A stretch of 6,017 bases of DNA from an uncultured Bacteroidales bacterium (GTDB taxonomy: Bacteria; Bacteroidota; Bacteroidia; Bacteroidales; Muribaculaceae). Shown here piece by piece: positions 5,917 through 6,017 of the stretch. The stretch covers positions 1 to 6,017 of the forward strand of contig USIY01000145.1 of NCBI GenBank assembly GCA_900554845.1, written 5' to 3'. Numbering within the stretch: position 1 is the stretch's first letter; each line of letters starts with the position of its first letter. Made by a program: the position numbers and the translations under genes. The notes under the pieces were generated by a model. It did no database searches and was not told the origin of the DNA. It worked only from the letters and a program-made list of their open reading frames with translations.

Positions 5917-5919
5917 TTA

Positions 5920-5965
5920 ATTCAAGAATGTTTATTCAATCTTCCTCCAATGCGTCATACCATAT
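5920..5965 (-). other. Short host stub, possible 3' end of an unknown upstream gene
   Basis: Only 46 bp of genomic sequence lie between the element and the adapter. On the minus strand one frame reads YGMTHWRKIE and then TAA (5934-5932), which could be the last ten codons of a gene entering from the right. Ten codons are too few to identify or even to prove coding; the other frames are equally short. Confidence 0.25.
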
Positions 5966-6017
5966 CTGTCTCTATACACATCTCCGAGCCCACGAGACCT
6001 CTCTACATCTCGTATGC
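5966..6017 (+). other. Illumina Nextera adapter and index (sequencing artefact)
   Basis: Positions 5966-5983 match the Tn5 mosaic end CTGTCTCT(T)ATACACATCT except that one T is missing after 5973. They are followed by CCGAGCCCACGAGAC (5984-5998), which is the rest of the Nextera read-2 adapter. Next comes an 8-base index CTCTCTAC (5999-6006, the index I know as N707) and then ATCTCGTATGC (6007-6017), the start of the P7 tail. This is library adapter read-through and not part of the genome. Confidence 0.97.

Noticed and set aside
1..6017. CRISPR array, restriction-modification, toxin-antitoxin or phage genes
   Set aside because: No regularly spaced repeats and no such protein motifs are seen on either strand.

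Overview
The window looks like a short draft contig from a Bacteroidales bacterium, possibly Muribaculaceae or a relative; the family is a guess. Supporting signs are promoters of the Bacteroidetes type (TTG, 19-20 bp, TAnnTTTG), absence of Shine-Dalgarno sites in front of the genes, and Bacteroidetes-type versions of every recognisable protein. The right end is not biological: the last 52 bases are an Illumina Nextera adapter with an index, so the contig really ends near 5965. The left edge cuts through a tRNA gene.

Layout. Positions 1-53 (minus strand) hold the 5' two thirds of tRNA-Ser(CGA), with a textbook promoter just upstream. Diverging from it is a plus-strand uridine phosphorylase gene (216-1109). 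It converges, with a 22-bp gap, on a five-gene minus-strand cluster occupying 5666-1132. In transcription order the cluster encodes a DUF1015 protein (5666-4422), an exported Ntn-hydrolase of the C45/acyltransferase type with a TTG start (4425-3280), an unrecognised two-helix membrane protein (3283-2756), a hotdog-fold acyl-CoA thioesterase (2710-2288) and the DNA-uptake protein DprA (2253-1132). The first three genes overlap by 4 bp at each junction, which suggests translational coupling. A strong internal promoter at 2785-2814 probably gives the thioesterase-dprA pair its own transcript.

Upstream of the cluster (5694-5916) lies a 223-bp non-autonomous element with perfect 19-bp terminal inverted repeats and a TTA target duplication, the signature of IS5-family (IS1031-type) mobility. 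It sits 27 bp before the DUF1015 start codon and so separates this operon from its original upstream sequence.

I did not find a clearly new defence or catalytic system. The best leads are the coupled DUF1015 / secreted Ntn-hydrolase / membrane-protein trio, the small mobile element with a 54-codon open frame inside it, and two 14-bp tandem duplications that each contain the stop codon of one of two consecutive genes.
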